Source of the DNA: Sinomonas albida
Lineage (GTDB): Bacteria > Actinomycetota > Actinomycetes > Actinomycetales > Micrococcaceae
Reading direction: 5' to 3'
NCBI RefSeq assembly: GCF_004919045.1
Contig: NZ_SWDW01000002.1
Span: 1-64,000 of the forward strand
Length of the DNA stretch: 64,000 bases
Within the stretch, counting starts at the first letter, position 1. Every line of letters begins with the position of its first letter. Below the pieces are notes generated by a model. That model searched no databases. It was not told the DNA's origin and saw nothing but the letters and a program-made list of their open reading frames with translations. Of this stretch, positions 36,095-46,556 are shown one piece after another. Both the position numbers and the translations under genes were made by a program.

Positions 36095-36706
36095 TCAGGC
36101 CACGGCCGGGGCGGGCCCGCGGCCTGCGGGTGCCTCGAAGACCGTCCACGAGCCGGGGACACGATTCGTGACGCCGTGCTCGACGTCGCTCACCAGGAGT
36201 TCGGACCACGAGGCGCGCACGAGCGCGATCTCCGTCCCCGGATCCGCGGGAATGAGGCCGAGGATGAGCGAGAGCGGGGGAGCTGTGAGCGTGAGGGCCG
36301 CGGCGGCGCGGCCCGTGCGGTCGGCGAGGATCTGGCATTCGGCGGACTGGACGGTCCAGAGCGTCTGGCGGCCGCGCTGGAGGGCGCCGTCGGCTGTCCG
36401 CACGACGAGTTCGAGGACGGCGCCGAAACGCGCGCCGGCGTGGATGGCGGTCGCGCCGGCGCGCCCGAGGAAGTCCTCGGTCGCCTCGACGAGCAGGCCA
36501 CGCTCGACGAGCGATGCGGCGAGGGCCGAGAAGCGCGGGACTCGCTGTCGCCGATCCTGGGGCAGGATCTCCCGGACTGTGTAGGACGGGATCGGCTGGA
36601 CAGGCGGCGCCGGCTGGACAAGCGCCGGCTGGACAGGGGCCTGATGGACGGGGGACTGGTGCTTGGTGGCCGGGCTTAACGCCACGAGCCGCTCTCTGAT
36701 GGACAT
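36095..36706 (-). CDS. Hypothetical protein with Pro/Gln-rich N-terminus
   Basis: A 203-residue protein. Residues 10-45 are Pro/Val/Gln-rich and repeated (PVHQAPVQPALVQPAPPVQP), and a conserved-looking globular part follows (FSALAASLVERGLLVEATED, ALVRASWSELLVSDVEHGVT). No family is recognised. The ATG at 36706 (MSIRERLVAL) is preferred over one at 36805 because the upstream residues look non-coding. It converges with the MFS gene. A 215-bp spacer upstream, partly AT-rich, likely holds promoters. Confidence 0.65.
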   Translation of the reverse strand: MSIRERLVALSPATKHQSPVHQAPVQPALVQPAPPVQPIPSYTVREILPQDRRQRVPRFSALAASLVERGLLVEATEDFLGRAGATAIHAGARFGAVLELVVRTADGALQRGRQTLWTVQSAECQILADRTGRAAAALTLTAPPLSLILGLIPADPGTEIALVRASWSELLVSDVEHGVTNRVPGSWTVFEAPAGRGPAPAVA

Positions 36707-36921
36707 GGCTGGGCTCTGCTTTGGTGTGTGGGGTGGGACTCTTGACGTCGGGCGTCTGACTTCGATGTCGTTGCCTGCCTCCCAGCAGCAGCGCACGCGG
36801 GGCACCTCGAGGGCTTCCGCTGCCTGGCACGCCGGGGCAAAGCTGCCCCGAGTGCCAATAAATCATCTCGATGGATAAATCCTAGCCCGAGCGATGTTAA
36901 TCACACAAGCGAAGCGTGCTC

Positions 36922-37239
36922 CTACTTCCCTGACACCGTGTGACGGCGCGCCGGCGGCGGGGGTACCGGCTTGGCGGCGACGATCGCCTCGAGACGGACG
37001 ACGGCGTCTCCGCGCCGGGTGCGGATGGTTGCCTCCGCGTCGGTCAGCGCGACGAGTTCCCCGAGTGCGTCGGTGAACCCGCCGTCGATGCGGTGGCGCA
37101 CGACGACGCGGGTGCCCACCGCGAGCGAGGCGAGGGCAGCCGCTGCGGGATTGGTGCCGGCTGCGGACTCTGCTTGGCCCGCGGCCTCCGCGGGGCCTCC
37201 AGGGGTGCCGGGCGTGAGGGGCTGATCCGGAATGGGCAC
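36922..37239 (-). CDS. Small protein with SH3-like domain (GNAT N-terminal type)
   Basis: A 105-residue protein. After an Ala/Pro/Gly-rich N-terminus, residues 38-97 (VGTRVVVRHRIDGGFTDALG, RRGDAVVRLEAIVAAKPVPP) match the short SH3-like domain found in front of some actinobacterial GNAT acetyltransferases. Here it stands alone. Divergent from fdxA by about 180 bp. The biochemical role is unknown. Confidence 0.75.
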   Translation of the reverse strand: MPIPDQPLTPGTPGGPAEAAGQAESAAGTNPAAAALASLAVGTRVVVRHRIDGGFTDALGELVALTDAEATIRTRRGDAVVRLEAIVAAKPVPPPPARRHTVSGK

Positions 37240-37417
37240 GCGTCCATGGTAGGTCGGCCGATGCTACGCCGTATGACGAACCCGGGTGCTATGCGACGCG
37301 CCCCAGGTCGGGCCGTGTGGATTGGCGTGTGCGAGCGGGGCGATAATGGGTTCGTCCGGCCGGCACGACTCAGGGCGGACAGGTCTATCAGCGAAATTCG
37401 TCAGAAGGTGTGCAGCA

Positions 37418-37741
37418 GTGACATACGTGATCGCGCAGCCGTGCGTGGATGTGAAGGACAAGGCCTGCGTCGAGGAGTGCCCGGTCGACTGCATCTACGA
37501 AGGCGAGCGGTCCCTCTACATCCACCCCGACGAATGCGTCGACTGCGGCGCGTGCGAGCCGGTCTGCCCCGTCGAGGCGATCTACTACGAGGACGACGTC
37601 CCCGACGAGTGGTCCGACTACTACAAGGCCAACGTCGAGTTCTTCGACGACCTCGGCTCGCCGGGTGGCGCTGCGAAGCTGGGCAATACGGGCAAGGACC
37701 ACCCCCTTGTGTCCGCCCTGCCGCCGCAGAACCAAGACTGA
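37418..37741 (+). CDS. fdxA: 7Fe ferredoxin
   Basis: A 107-residue ferredoxin carrying one [3Fe-4S] and one [4Fe-4S] cluster, seen from the cysteine pattern [17 protein letters not shown] and [11 protein letters not shown]. The C-terminal extension of about 45 residues is typical of actinobacterial FdxA. The GTG start follows AGAAGG. It lies two bases before dapC, an order conserved in actinobacteria. Confidence 0.96.
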   Translation: MTYVIAQPCVDVKDKACVEECPVDCIYEGERSLYIHPDECVDCGACEPVCPVEAIYYEDDVPDEWSDYYKANVEFFDDLGSPGGAAKLGNTGKDHPLVSALPPQNQD

Positions 37742-37743
37742 GC

Positions 37744-38934
37744 GTGCAGAGCGGCAGCGGCGCGGCGGAGGCCCGCGAGACCTGGGCCGGCCTCGACACG
37801 GAGCGCGCGTTCGGCCTCGATCTGCCCGACTACCCGTGGGAGGCGATGGCGCCGTACCTCGAGAGGGCAAGGCAGCACCCCGGGGGAGTCGTCAACCTCT
37901 CGATCGGGACCCCCGTCGACCCCACCCCGGAGCTCGTCCAGGACGCGCTCCGCGCCGCCGCGGACGCTCCGGGCTACCCCACCGTGCACGGCACGCCGGG
38001 CGTCCGGCAGGCCGTGGTCGACTGGTTCGCCCGGCGCCGCGGGGTCGAGGGCCTCGATGAGCAGGCCGTCATGCCGACAATCGGCTCGAAGGAACTCGTG
38101 GCCTGGCTTCCGTTCCTGTTGGGCCTCGGCCCGGGGGACGTTGTAGTCCGCCCGCGCGTCGCTTACCCCACCTACGACATCGGCGCGCGGCTCTCCGGCG
38201 CGACGGCCGTCGCGGCGGACAGCCTCGAGGAGCTCGACGCCGCAACCCGCGCGCGCGTCCGCCTCGTCTGGCTCAACTCGCCCGCGAACCCGACCGGCGC
38301 CGTCCGCGGCGTCGAGGAGCTGCGCACCGTCGTCGACGACGCCCGCGGCTTGGGCGCCCTCGTCGCGTCCGACGAGTGCTACGCAGAGCTGGGCTGGGGC
38401 GACTGGGACGTGCAGCGGGGCGGCGACGCCGTGCCGTCCGTCCTCGACCCGCGCGTGAGCGGCGGCGACTTCACGCGGCTCCTGAGCGTGTACTCGCTCA
38501 GCAAGCAGTCCAACCTCGCGGGATACCGCGCCGCGTTCGTGGCGGGCGCGCCCGAGCTCATGCCGAACCTCGTCAACAGCCGCAAGCACGCGGGCATGAT
38601 CATGCCGTACCCCGTGCAGGAGGCCATGCGAGTGGCCCTCGGCGACGACACCCACGTCGAGGCGCAGAAGGACCGCTACCGCTCCCGGCGGGAACGGCTC
38701 GTGCCCGCGCTCGAGGAGTTCGGTCTGCGGATCAGCCACTCGGAGGCGGGCCTCTACCTGTGGTCGACCGCGGGTGAGGACACCTGGGATACGGTGGGGC
38801 GCCTAGCCGAGCGGGGCATCGTCGTGGGCCCCGGCGTGTTCTACGGCGACGATGGCAAGGGCTTCGTCCGCGTGGCCCTCACCGGCACCGACGAGCGTGT
38901 GGACGCCGCCGTCGAACGCCTCACGCAGTCCTAG
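37744..38934 (+). CDS. dapC: Succinyldiaminopimelate transaminase
   Basis: A 396-residue class I PLP aminotransferase for lysine and peptidoglycan precursor synthesis. It starts with DYPWEAMAPYLERARQHPGG, has the VNLSIGTPVDPTP segment, NSPANPTGAV, SDECYAELGW, and the PLP lysine in SLSKQSNLAGYRAAF. The GTG is placed two bases after the fdxA stop, implying co-transcription. dapD and dapE follow at 44-46 kb. Confidence 0.95.
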   Translation: MQSGSGAAEARETWAGLDTERAFGLDLPDYPWEAMAPYLERARQHPGGVVNLSIGTPVDPTPELVQDALRAAADAPGYPTVHGTPGVRQAVVDWFARRRGVEGLDEQAVMPTIGSKELVAWLPFLLGLGPGDVVVRPRVAYPTYDIGARLSGATAVAADSLEELDAATRARVRLVWLNSPANPTGAVRGVEELRTVVDDARGLGALVASDECYAELGWGDWDVQRGGDAVPSVLDPRVSGGDFTRLLSVYSLSKQSNLAGYRAAFVAGAPELMPNLVNSRKHAGMIMPYPVQEAMRVALGDDTHVEAQKDRYRSRRERLVPALEEFGLRISHSEAGLYLWSTAGEDTWDTVGRLAERGIVVGPGVFYGDDGKGFVRVALTGTDERVDAAVERLTQS

Positions 38935-38949
38935 CGCGCCGCGCGCACG

Positions 38950-38975
38950 GGCCGCCGCGCTCCGGCGCGGCGGCC
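38950..38975 (+). terminator. Hairpin terminator after dapC
   Basis: GGCCGCCGCGC and GCGCGGCGGCC pair perfectly (11 bp) around TCCG, 15 bp after the dapC stop. No T run follows. It separates fdxA-dapC from gltA. Confidence 0.55.
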
Positions 38976-39080
38976 TCTCAGGTCCGCCGGGATCGGCGGG
39001 ACGGGGCGTACCGATTAGTCGGCGGCGCGCCCTCGGGAGTAGTTTTGGACTGTTGCGAGCTTACCCATGTAAGGGGAACC

Positions 39081-40364
<1,284 letters not shown>

Positions 40365-40380
40365 CCCACCCCCATCCGTC

Positions 40381-40684
40381 TCGGGTACAGATAATCCCCT
40401 CCCTGAGCGTTTCGGGTACAGATAATCGCCTCCCTGATGGTTTCGGGTACGGATAATCTCACCTGAGATCATTCCGGGTACGACGACGCCGGCCCTCGCC
40501 TTCGCGATGAAGGTGAGGGCCGGCGTCGTTCGTCTTGTGCAGAAGAATTCGCGTACCCGAGATGGTGCGGGACGCGATTATCTGTACCCGAGATGGTGAT
40601 GGGCGGGGTTATCTGTACCCGAGATGGTGATGGGCGGGGTTATCTGTACCCGAGATGGTGATGGGCGGGGTTATCTGTACCCGA
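40381..40684. repeat. Inverted array of nine 31-bp repeats between gltA and galE
   Basis: Four units begin at 40381, 40412, 40443 and 40474 (exact 31-bp period) with the core TCGGGTACAGATAATC; the third has one change and the fourth is degenerate. Five units in the opposite orientation end at 40560, 40591, 40622, 40653 and 40684 (again 31 bp) with GATTATCTGTACCCGA or GGTTATCTGTACCCGA. The last three inverted units are identical, including the GATGGTGATGGGCGGGG spacer. The two half-arrays flank a hairpin. The 31-bp period is close to three helical turns. Confidence 0.9.
40483..40529. terminator. Hairpin at the centre of the repeat array
   Basis: ACGACGCCGGCCCTC and GAGGGCCGGCGTCGT are perfect 15-bp complements; the pairing continues inward (GCCTT/AAGGT with one G-T pair) to a 7-base loop. 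It lies between the convergent gltA and galE genes and probably ends both transcripts. Confidence 0.7.
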
Positions 40685-40690
40685 GACGGG

Positions 40691-41707
40691 CTAGGCGGTT
40701 GCGTAGCCCATCGGGTTGTTCTTCTGCCACCGCCAGTGGTCCTCGCACATCTGTGCCACGGTCCTCGTGGTGGACCAGCCGAGGTCGGCCAGAGCGGAGG
40801 AGGGGTCGGCCCAGAACGCGGGCAGATCGCCCGCGCGGCGTGCCACGATCTCGAACGGGATCGGCGAGCCGACGGCAGCCTCGAAGGCCCGCAGCATCTC
40901 GAGGACCGACGTGCCCTGACCCGAGCCGAGGTTCCACCGGAACACGCCGGCGTGGTCCTCGAGGTACCGCAGCGCGGCAGCATGGCCCTCCGCGAGGTCG
41001 ACGACGTGGATGAAGTCGCGCTGGCAGGTCCCGTCCGGCGTTTCGTAGTCGCCGCCGAAGACCATGAGCTTCTCGCGCCGACCCACGGCGACCTGCGCGA
41101 TGAACGGCATGAGGTTGTTCGGGATGCCCTGCGGGTCCTCGCCGATGCGGCCCGACGGGTGGGCGCCCACCGGGTTGAAGTAGCGCAGGAGTGCGATATG
41201 CCATCGGCTGTCCGAGGCACCGAGGTCGCTCAGGATGTCCTCGATCTGCTCCTTCGTGCGGCCGTAGGGGTTCATCGCCCCGATCTCCATCTTCTCCACG
41301 TACGGGTACGGGTTGTGCTCCCCGTAGACGGTCGCGGAGGAGGAGAAGACGATCGAGCGGACATCGTGGCGGTCCATCGACCGCAGGAGCGCGATCGTGC
41401 CGGCCACGTTGTTGTAGTAGTAGTCGAGCGGGATGGTCACGGACTCGCCGACGGCCTTCAGGCCCGCGAAGTGGATCACGGCCTCGGGGGAGTGCTCGTC
41501 GAAGACGGCGTCGAGCGCCTGCTCGTCGGTGATGTCCGCCTTGACGAATGCGGCCTCGCGGCCTGCGAGTTCGCCCACGCGCAGCAGAGCCTCCTGGCTC
41601 GAGTTCGCCAGGTTGTCCACCACCACGACGTCATGCCCCGCTTCGAGGAGTGTCAGGACGGTGTGGGAGCCGATGTAGCCGGTGCCGCCGGTCACGAGGA
41701 TTCGCAT
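40691..41707 (-). CDS. galE: UDP-glucose 4-epimerase
   Basis: A 338-residue extended SDR that interconverts UDP-glucose and UDP-galactose. The NAD motif is VTGGTGYIGSHTVLTLL, the catalytic Ser is in SSSATVYGE and the YxxxK pair in NPYGRTKEQIE; YFNPVGAHPSG and DGTCQRDFIHVVDLAEGH are diagnostic for GalE. Its stop is at the edge of the 31-bp repeat array. Confidence 0.96.
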   Translation of the reverse strand: MRILVTGGTGYIGSHTVLTLLEAGHDVVVVDNLANSSQEALLRVGELAGREAAFVKADITDEQALDAVFDEHSPEAVIHFAGLKAVGESVTIPLDYYYNNVAGTIALLRSMDRHDVRSIVFSSSATVYGEHNPYPYVEKMEIGAMNPYGRTKEQIEDILSDLGASDSRWHIALLRYFNPVGAHPSGRIGEDPQGIPNNLMPFIAQVAVGRREKLMVFGGDYETPDGTCQRDFIHVVDLAEGHAAALRYLEDHAGVFRWNLGSGQGTSVLEMLRAFEAAVGSPIPFEIVARRAGDLPAFWADPSSALADLGWSTTRTVAQMCEDHWRWQKNNPMGYATA

Positions 41708-41855
41708 GGGTCCATCCTACGGGGGCGCCTCCCGCGCCTCGCGGTCGGTCGGGCTCGTCGGGCGGTCTCCGGCGCTGGCCTCCGGGCTGGGCCACCACGT
41801 GGAAGCACGGCCGTGCTGTCACGGGCTGGCCGCAAAGCTGTGCTAGACAGTATGG

Positions 41856-42428
41856 GTGCCCAGATTCGTCGACGCGGCCGCGCGCCGTCGTGAGATCGTC
41901 GAGGCCGTCAAGCGGATCGTGGCCGCAGACGGGCTTGCGCGAGTGTCCCTCCGCGAGGTGGCCGGCGAGGCCGGACTCGTGGTCGGCTCAGTCCGCCACT
42001 ACTTCGAGACCGCGGAAGAGCTGCGAGTCTACGCGTTCTCCGCGGTCGCCGAGGCCGTGGCGGAGCGGGTCGAGACCCAGGACGACGTCGTAGCCCAGCT
42101 GTGCCAACTCCTTCCGCTCGATGAAGAGCGCGCGGTCGACCTCTGCGTCTTCACGGCGTTCCGCCTCGCGGCCCGCACGGACCCGGCCCTGCTGCCGGTC
42201 GCGGACGCCGCGCACGCTCGCGTCGCCTCGGCCATCGGCGGCTCGGTCCTCGATGCGATGCCGGGCGCGGACCGCGAGCAGCTCGTCGCCGAGGCCGAGC
42301 GCCTGCTCGCGACCGCGGACGGGCTCGCCCTCCATGCCCTCGTGCACGGGCGGTGGCTCGACGCGGACCTGTGTCTCGCCGTCGTCCGCGCCCAAGCCGC
42401 GACAATTGGGCCGAGCCCGACTTTGTGA
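41856..42428 (+). CDS. TetR family regulator
   Basis: A 190-residue TetR protein starting with GTG. The DNA-binding part is VEAVKRIVAADGLARVSLRE with VAGEAGLVVGSVRHYFETAE. The C-terminal domain is of the TetR_C_6 (BetI-like) type by appearance. It is divergent from galE, with no transporter or enzyme beside it, so its target is unclear. Confidence 0.88.
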   Translation: MPRFVDAAARRREIVEAVKRIVAADGLARVSLREVAGEAGLVVGSVRHYFETAEELRVYAFSAVAEAVAERVETQDDVVAQLCQLLPLDEERAVDLCVFTAFRLAARTDPALLPVADAAHARVASAIGGSVLDAMPGADREQLVAEAERLLATADGLALHALVHGRWLDADLCLAVVRAQAATIGPSPTL

Positions 42429-42489
42429 CCCGGAATACACTGGGATTGCGAACTGTCGCGGGACGCGACTGGACGCGAGGAGTCGAACC

Positions 42490-43101
42490 ATGCACCAGAC
42501 AGATGGGCCGGGGTGGCGCATCACGATGGACACCTCCGGCCCGATGCTGCTTGCCCTGTATCTCAAGGACAGCGCCGGGCTTGTGGGAGCCGGGCTCCCT
42601 CCTCTGGCCCCCGCCCAGCCGAGGATCAGGGAGTCGGACCATCACCAGCTGACCCAGCACGTCGGAGGCCTTGGCGCCCTGCGGCGTGAGTGGGAGGTCT
42701 GGTGGTCGGGGCTCGTGGAGAACCACCCCGAAATGGTCCCCGAGGCCTCGCCCCCCGGCTTCGAGGCGTTCAGCGAGGCGCCAGCCCTCCAGCGATCCCT
42801 CCAGGCGCACTTCGGCGCCGCCCTCACCTGGGCGCGCGAGCGACGCTCCGACTACGAGCGCCTCGAGGCACAGCGCCGGGCGCGCGGCGACCTGCGCGTG
42901 CTGCGGGAGATTGTCGTCGACTGCCAGCTCGAGGTCGGCCCGGACGCGAAGGACTTCAGCCTCACCATCATCGAGCTGCCTCTCGCCGAGGAGCGGGCAT
43001 GGCTCGTGACCACGGACAAGGTGATCATGAGCCAGTCGCTCATGGACGACCCCGAGGTGCTGCGGAGCTACCTCACGCCCGTCATCGAGATGATCGTCTG
43101 A
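42490..43101 (+). CDS. Hypothetical protein, 203 residues
   Basis: No family is recognised. The protein begins HQTDGPGWRITMDTSGPM, has a central helical, charged part (SLQAHFGAALTWARERRSDY) and ends with ELPLAEERAWLVTTDKVIMS. It has no signal peptide or membrane segment. It lies 61 bp after the TetR gene on the same strand and could be co-transcribed. Similar cytoplasmic proteins of unknown function occur near dap genes in Arthrobacter-like genomes, from memory only. Confidence 0.7.
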   Translation: MHQTDGPGWRITMDTSGPMLLALYLKDSAGLVGAGLPPLAPAQPRIRESDHHQLTQHVGGLGALRREWEVWWSGLVENHPEMVPEASPPGFEAFSEAPALQRSLQAHFGAALTWARERRSDYERLEAQRRARGDLRVLREIVVDCQLEVGPDAKDFSLTIIELPLAEERAWLVTTDKVIMSQSLMDDPEVLRSYLTPVIEMIV

Positions 43102-43137
43102 CGGCGCGCGGGCGGGCCGGCGAGCGACCCGAGGATC

Positions 43138-43989
43138 CTACGGCGCCGCCGCGAGGGTGATGACGACGACGCCGGGCTGGGTCTGGGCATCGGTCCAACC
43201 CTTGTTGCCGTCCCGGACCCAGGCCTGGCCGTCGACGTCGACCCGCGCCACCGAGAGCCCCTTCGCGTTCGCGACGGCCCACTGGGCGACCGACCATGCG
43301 AGCGAGTTGTCCGCCCGGACAGTGACAGTCTGCCCCGCTGCCACGCTCGCCGGGGTGGCGCCGTAAGCCTGGCTCAGGGCCGAGCGCAGCGCACCGGGAT
43401 CGCCTGCCGCCTCGGGCTTGCGGAGGGCGCAGTCCAGGGAGGCATGAGAATTGCCCGTGAGCGCGGACGCGTACGCGCGCCCGAGGTCCTCGTGCTGCGA
43501 GTACGCCTCCGGGTACGCGGAGCGCTGGACCTTCTGCGCGGCCTCCGTGATGGTCAGCGACTCGTAGTTCGGGATCTTCACGAGCGCGTCGTAGAAGGCA
43601 TTCGTGGCGTAGACGGGGTCCATGAGCTGTTCTTCGGTGCCCCAGCCCTGCGAGGGCCGCTGCTGGAAGAGCCCGCGCGAATCCGGCCCTGCGTGGTCCC
43701 CATAGTTGATGTTGCGGAGCTTGGCCTCCTGCATCGCCGTCGCGATCGCGATGGTCGCTGCGCGGGCGGGCAGCCCCCGCCGTACGGCGACCGCCGTGAT
43801 GAGCGAGGCGTTCGCGGTCTGGTCCGTCGCGAGGCTCTCCTTGGTGCCGTTCACGATCGCCGTGCAGCCCTCGACGACCGGCGCGTCGCCGCGGTTCATC
43901 ACGAGCGAGGCAATGTAGACACCGACGCCGGCGAGCACGAGCGCCACCACGAGGGTGAGCGTCCGGCGCACAGCGCGGGCCTTGGCCAT
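43138..43989 (-). CDS. Membrane-anchored protein with lysozyme-like region
   Basis: A 283-residue protein with one N-terminal membrane segment (LTLVVALVLAGVGVYIASLV) and an extracytoplasmic body. The stretch AIATAMQEAKLRNINYGDHA and GPDSRGLFQQRPSQGWGT looks like the transglycosylase/lysozyme fold, with the Glu in QEAKL as possible catalytic acid. Related actinobacterial proteins are often labelled heavy metal transporter, a label not supported by anything visible. It lies 81 bp before dapD on the minus strand, in an operon-like arrangement. Confidence 0.78.
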   Translation of the reverse strand: MAKARAVRRTLTLVVALVLAGVGVYIASLVMNRGDAPVVEGCTAIVNGTKESLATDQTANASLITAVAVRRGLPARAATIAIATAMQEAKLRNINYGDHAGPDSRGLFQQRPSQGWGTEEQLMDPVYATNAFYDALVKIPNYESLTITEAAQKVQRSAYPEAYSQHEDLGRAYASALTGNSHASLDCALRKPEAAGDPGALRSALSQAYGATPASVAAGQTVTVRADNSLAWSVAQWAVANAKGLSVARVDVDGQAWVRDGNKGWTDAQTQPGVVVITLAAAP

Positions 43990-44070
43990 CAGGAAGCTCC
44001 TAGCTGGTCGCGCCGGACCCGAGGCGGGCCCGGCGCGGCGTCGGGGATTGGAGAGTCGTGGTCCGAGAGG

Positions 44071-45090
44071 TCAGTTGGCGTGCAGGGCCTCGTTGAGCGC
44101 GACCGTCTGTCCATTGCGCGGGAGCGCCTCGACCTGGCCGTTCGTGGAGTTGCGGCGGAAGAGGAGGTTCGGCTGCCCCGAGAGTTCGGCAGCCTTGACC
44201 ACCTTCTCGGCGTTCTCGCCGAACGCGTCCTTGAAGCCGCTGATCCGCACGCGCGTTCCGGCCGTGACGTAGAGGCCTGCCTCGACCACCGAGTCGTCCC
44301 CGATCGAGATGCCCACGCCCGAGTTCGCGCCGAGCAGCACGCGCTCGCCGAGCGTGATGCGCTCCTTGCCGCCGCCCGAGAGCGTGCCCATGATCGACGC
44401 GCCGCCGCCTACGTCCGAACCGTCGCCCACCACGACGCCCGCCGAGATGCGGCCCTCAACCATCGACGTGCCGAGGGTGCCCGCGTTGTAGTTCACGAAT
44501 CCTTCGTGCATCACGGTCGTGCCCTCCGCGAGGTGCGCGCCGAGGCGCACCCGGTCGGCGTCCGCGATGCGCACGCCGGACGGGATGACGTAGTCGACCA
44601 TGCGGGGGAACTTGTCGACGCCGTACACCGTCACGGGACCGCGGGCGCGGAGCCGCGCGCGCGTGGACTCGAAGCCGGCAGGCAGGCACGGACCGAAATT
44701 CGTCCAGACCACGTTGGGGAGCTTGCCGAAGATCCCGTCGAGGTTGATCGTGTTCGGCTTCACGAGGCGGTGCGAGAGCAGGTGGAGGCGCAGATACGCG
44801 TCCGCGGTGTCCGCCGGTGCCTGATCGAGATCGATCTGCACGAAGACGACCTTGAGCTGCGTGCCGCGCGCGGCGTCCTCGCCGGCTTGGGCGGCCGCGA
44901 CGAGCTCGCCCGGGGCAGCATCCACGACCGACTCGTCGCTCAGGTGCTCCGCCGCGGTGCCGAGCGCGGGCGCGGGGAACCAGACGTCGAGCACCGTCGC
45001 CTCGGCGGCCCCGTCGCCGCCGGGCGCGACGGCGATCGTGGCGAGGCCGAAGCCGTGGGCAGAGCGGGATGCGGCGGGGGATTCAGTCAT
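44071..45090 (-). CDS. dapD: 2,3,4,5-tetrahydropyridine-2,6-dicarboxylate N-succinyltransferase
   Basis: A 339-residue DapD of the actinobacterial clade. The left-handed beta-helix shows hexapeptide repeats ([60 protein letters not shown]). N-terminal and C-terminal domains are as in the mycobacterial enzyme. It acts in the succinylase branch of lysine/diaminopimelate synthesis. Divergent from dapE, the later enzyme of the same branch, with a 67-bp shared spacer. Confidence 0.95.
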   Translation of the reverse strand: MTESPAASRSAHGFGLATIAVAPGGDGAAEATVLDVWFPAPALGTAAEHLSDESVVDAAPGELVAAAQAGEDAARGTQLKVVFVQIDLDQAPADTADAYLRLHLLSHRLVKPNTINLDGIFGKLPNVVWTNFGPCLPAGFESTRARLRARGPVTVYGVDKFPRMVDYVIPSGVRIADADRVRLGAHLAEGTTVMHEGFVNYNAGTLGTSMVEGRISAGVVVGDGSDVGGGASIMGTLSGGGKERITLGERVLLGANSGVGISIGDDSVVEAGLYVTAGTRVRISGFKDAFGENAEKVVKAAELSGQPNLLFRRNSTNGQVEALPRNGQTVALNEALHAN

Positions 45091-45157
45091 GCTGCAAGTC
45101 TATCGAGGGGCCCGACCACGAGCCGAACGGCGTCATGTCCCGGACTATGCTGCTGAG

Positions 45158-46282
45158 GTGACTTCCGTGACGCTCGACATTGCCCAGGACGTGGCACTCC
45201 TCACCGCCGATCTGCTCGACATCCCGAGCGTCTCGGGTGCGGAGCAGGCCATCGCGGACGCCGTCGAGTCGGCGCTCCGAGCGCTGCCGGGCCTGGCCGT
45301 CTTCCGCGACGGCGACGCCGTCGTGGCCCGCTCCGAGCTCGGCCTCGCCGAACGCGTGATCCTCGCGGGGCACTTGGACACGGTCCCGCTGCCCACCACG
45401 GCCGGCGCGCGCGGCACGGTGCCCTCGTCCTGGGACGGCGAACCAGGGGAGGGGACGCTGTGGGGCCGCGGCGCGACCGACATGAAGGGCGGCGTCGCCG
45501 TCCAGCTCGCGTTGGCCGCCGCGCTCTTCGGAGCGGACGACGGCGCCGCCCTCCCGACGCGAGACGTCACCTTCGTGTTCTACGACCACGAGGAGGTCGA
45601 GGCCGAGAAGAGCGGGCTGGGCCGGCTCGCGCGGACGAGCCCGGAACTCCTCGCGGGCGATTTTGCGATCCTGCTCGAGCCGACGGACGGCACGGTCGAG
45701 GGCGGCTGCAACGGCACGCTTCGCGTCGAGGCGACCACCGCCGGGGAGGCCGCCCATTCCGCGCGGGCCTGGATGGGGAAGAACGCGATTCACGCGGCTG
45801 CCCCGATCCTCGCCCGCCTCGCGGAGTACGAGCCAGCCACCGTCGAGGTGGACGGGCTGCACTACCGAGAGAGCCTCAACGCCGTGAAGATCAACGGCGG
45901 CACCGCCGGGAACGTGATCCCGGACCGCTGCACGGTTGAGATCAACTACCGTTTCGCTCCCGACAAGACGCTCGACCAGGCCGACGCCCACGTCCGCGCC
46001 CTGCTCGAGGGATTCGACGTCGTGCGCACGGATGGCGCTTCGGGCGCGCGGCCAGGCCTCACCCACCCCGCTGCGGCGGCCTTCGTCGCCGTCGTCGGCC
46101 GGGAGCCCAAGCCCAAGTACGGCTGGACCGACGTCGCGCGCTTCAGCGAGCTCGGAGTGCCTGCTGTGAACTTCGGTCCCGGCGATGCTCTGCTCGCCCA
46201 CAAGGACGACGAGCGCGTGGCAGCGGATGACGTGCGCGAGTGCTTCCGCGCGATGCGCGACTGGCTCACGGGCGCACACTAG
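45158..46282 (+). CDS. dapE: Succinyl-diaminopimelate desuccinylase
   Basis: A 374-residue M20 metallopeptidase-family hydrolase that releases LL-diaminopimelate. Zinc ligands and catalytic residues are in LAGHLDTVP, WGRGATDMKGG, YDHEEVE and the C-terminal LLAHKDDERV. The dimerisation domain contains NAVKINGGTAGNVIPD. The GTG at 45158 is used; a second in-frame GTG at 45167 has a better-spaced GAGGTGA before it and could be the true start. An in-frame ATG at 45090 is unlikely because it overlaps the dapD start. Confidence 0.94.
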   Translation: MTSVTLDIAQDVALLTADLLDIPSVSGAEQAIADAVESALRALPGLAVFRDGDAVVARSELGLAERVILAGHLDTVPLPTTAGARGTVPSSWDGEPGEGTLWGRGATDMKGGVAVQLALAAALFGADDGAALPTRDVTFVFYDHEEVEAEKSGLGRLARTSPELLAGDFAILLEPTDGTVEGGCNGTLRVEATTAGEAAHSARAWMGKNAIHAAAPILARLAEYEPATVEVDGLHYRESLNAVKINGGTAGNVIPDRCTVEINYRFAPDKTLDQADAHVRALLEGFDVVRTDGASGARPGLTHPAAAAFVAVVGREPKPKYGWTDVARFSELGVPAVNFGPGDALLAHKDDERVAADDVRECFRAMRDWLTGAH

Positions 46283-46394
46283 CGGAGCGCTCGCAGGGGT
46301 TACAGGTCTGCGGCCGGCCCCTTGGCCCTGCCTTTCACCCGGGTCCTTGGCTACGTATCTTCACCTGCAATTCTTAGACACGTCAATCAAAATT

Positions 46395-46408
46395 TGACAT
46401 ATATGTCA
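46395..46408. promoter_or_regulatory. AT-rich palindrome upstream of the small secreted protein gene
   Basis: TGACATATATGTCA is a perfect 14-base palindrome, overlapping a TTGACA (46394-46399) that could serve as a -35. A second TTGACA lies at 46436-46441. The stretch 46340-46470 is strikingly AT-rich. It probably holds the promoter and an operator for the gene at 46557. Confidence 0.45.
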
Positions 46409-46556
46409 TGCATGATTATTGGATTTTCCAATCGATTGACAGACATGGTCATTAAAGTTAACCTTGCCGCATCGGCGAACATTCCGGTCTCGACTCAGGC
46501 CGCTTCGACGGTCTCGGTATTTGCCGTGTCGGTTACTACTCAGTTGCGGAGGGATA

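Noticed and set aside
40381-40684. CRISPR array
   Set aside because: The unit and spacer together are only 31 bp, units occur in two orientations, several spacers are identical, and no cas genes are near.
43138-43989. Heavy metal transporter
   Set aside because: Relatives often carry this label, but the protein has one membrane helix and a lysozyme-like region, with no transport or metal-binding motif.
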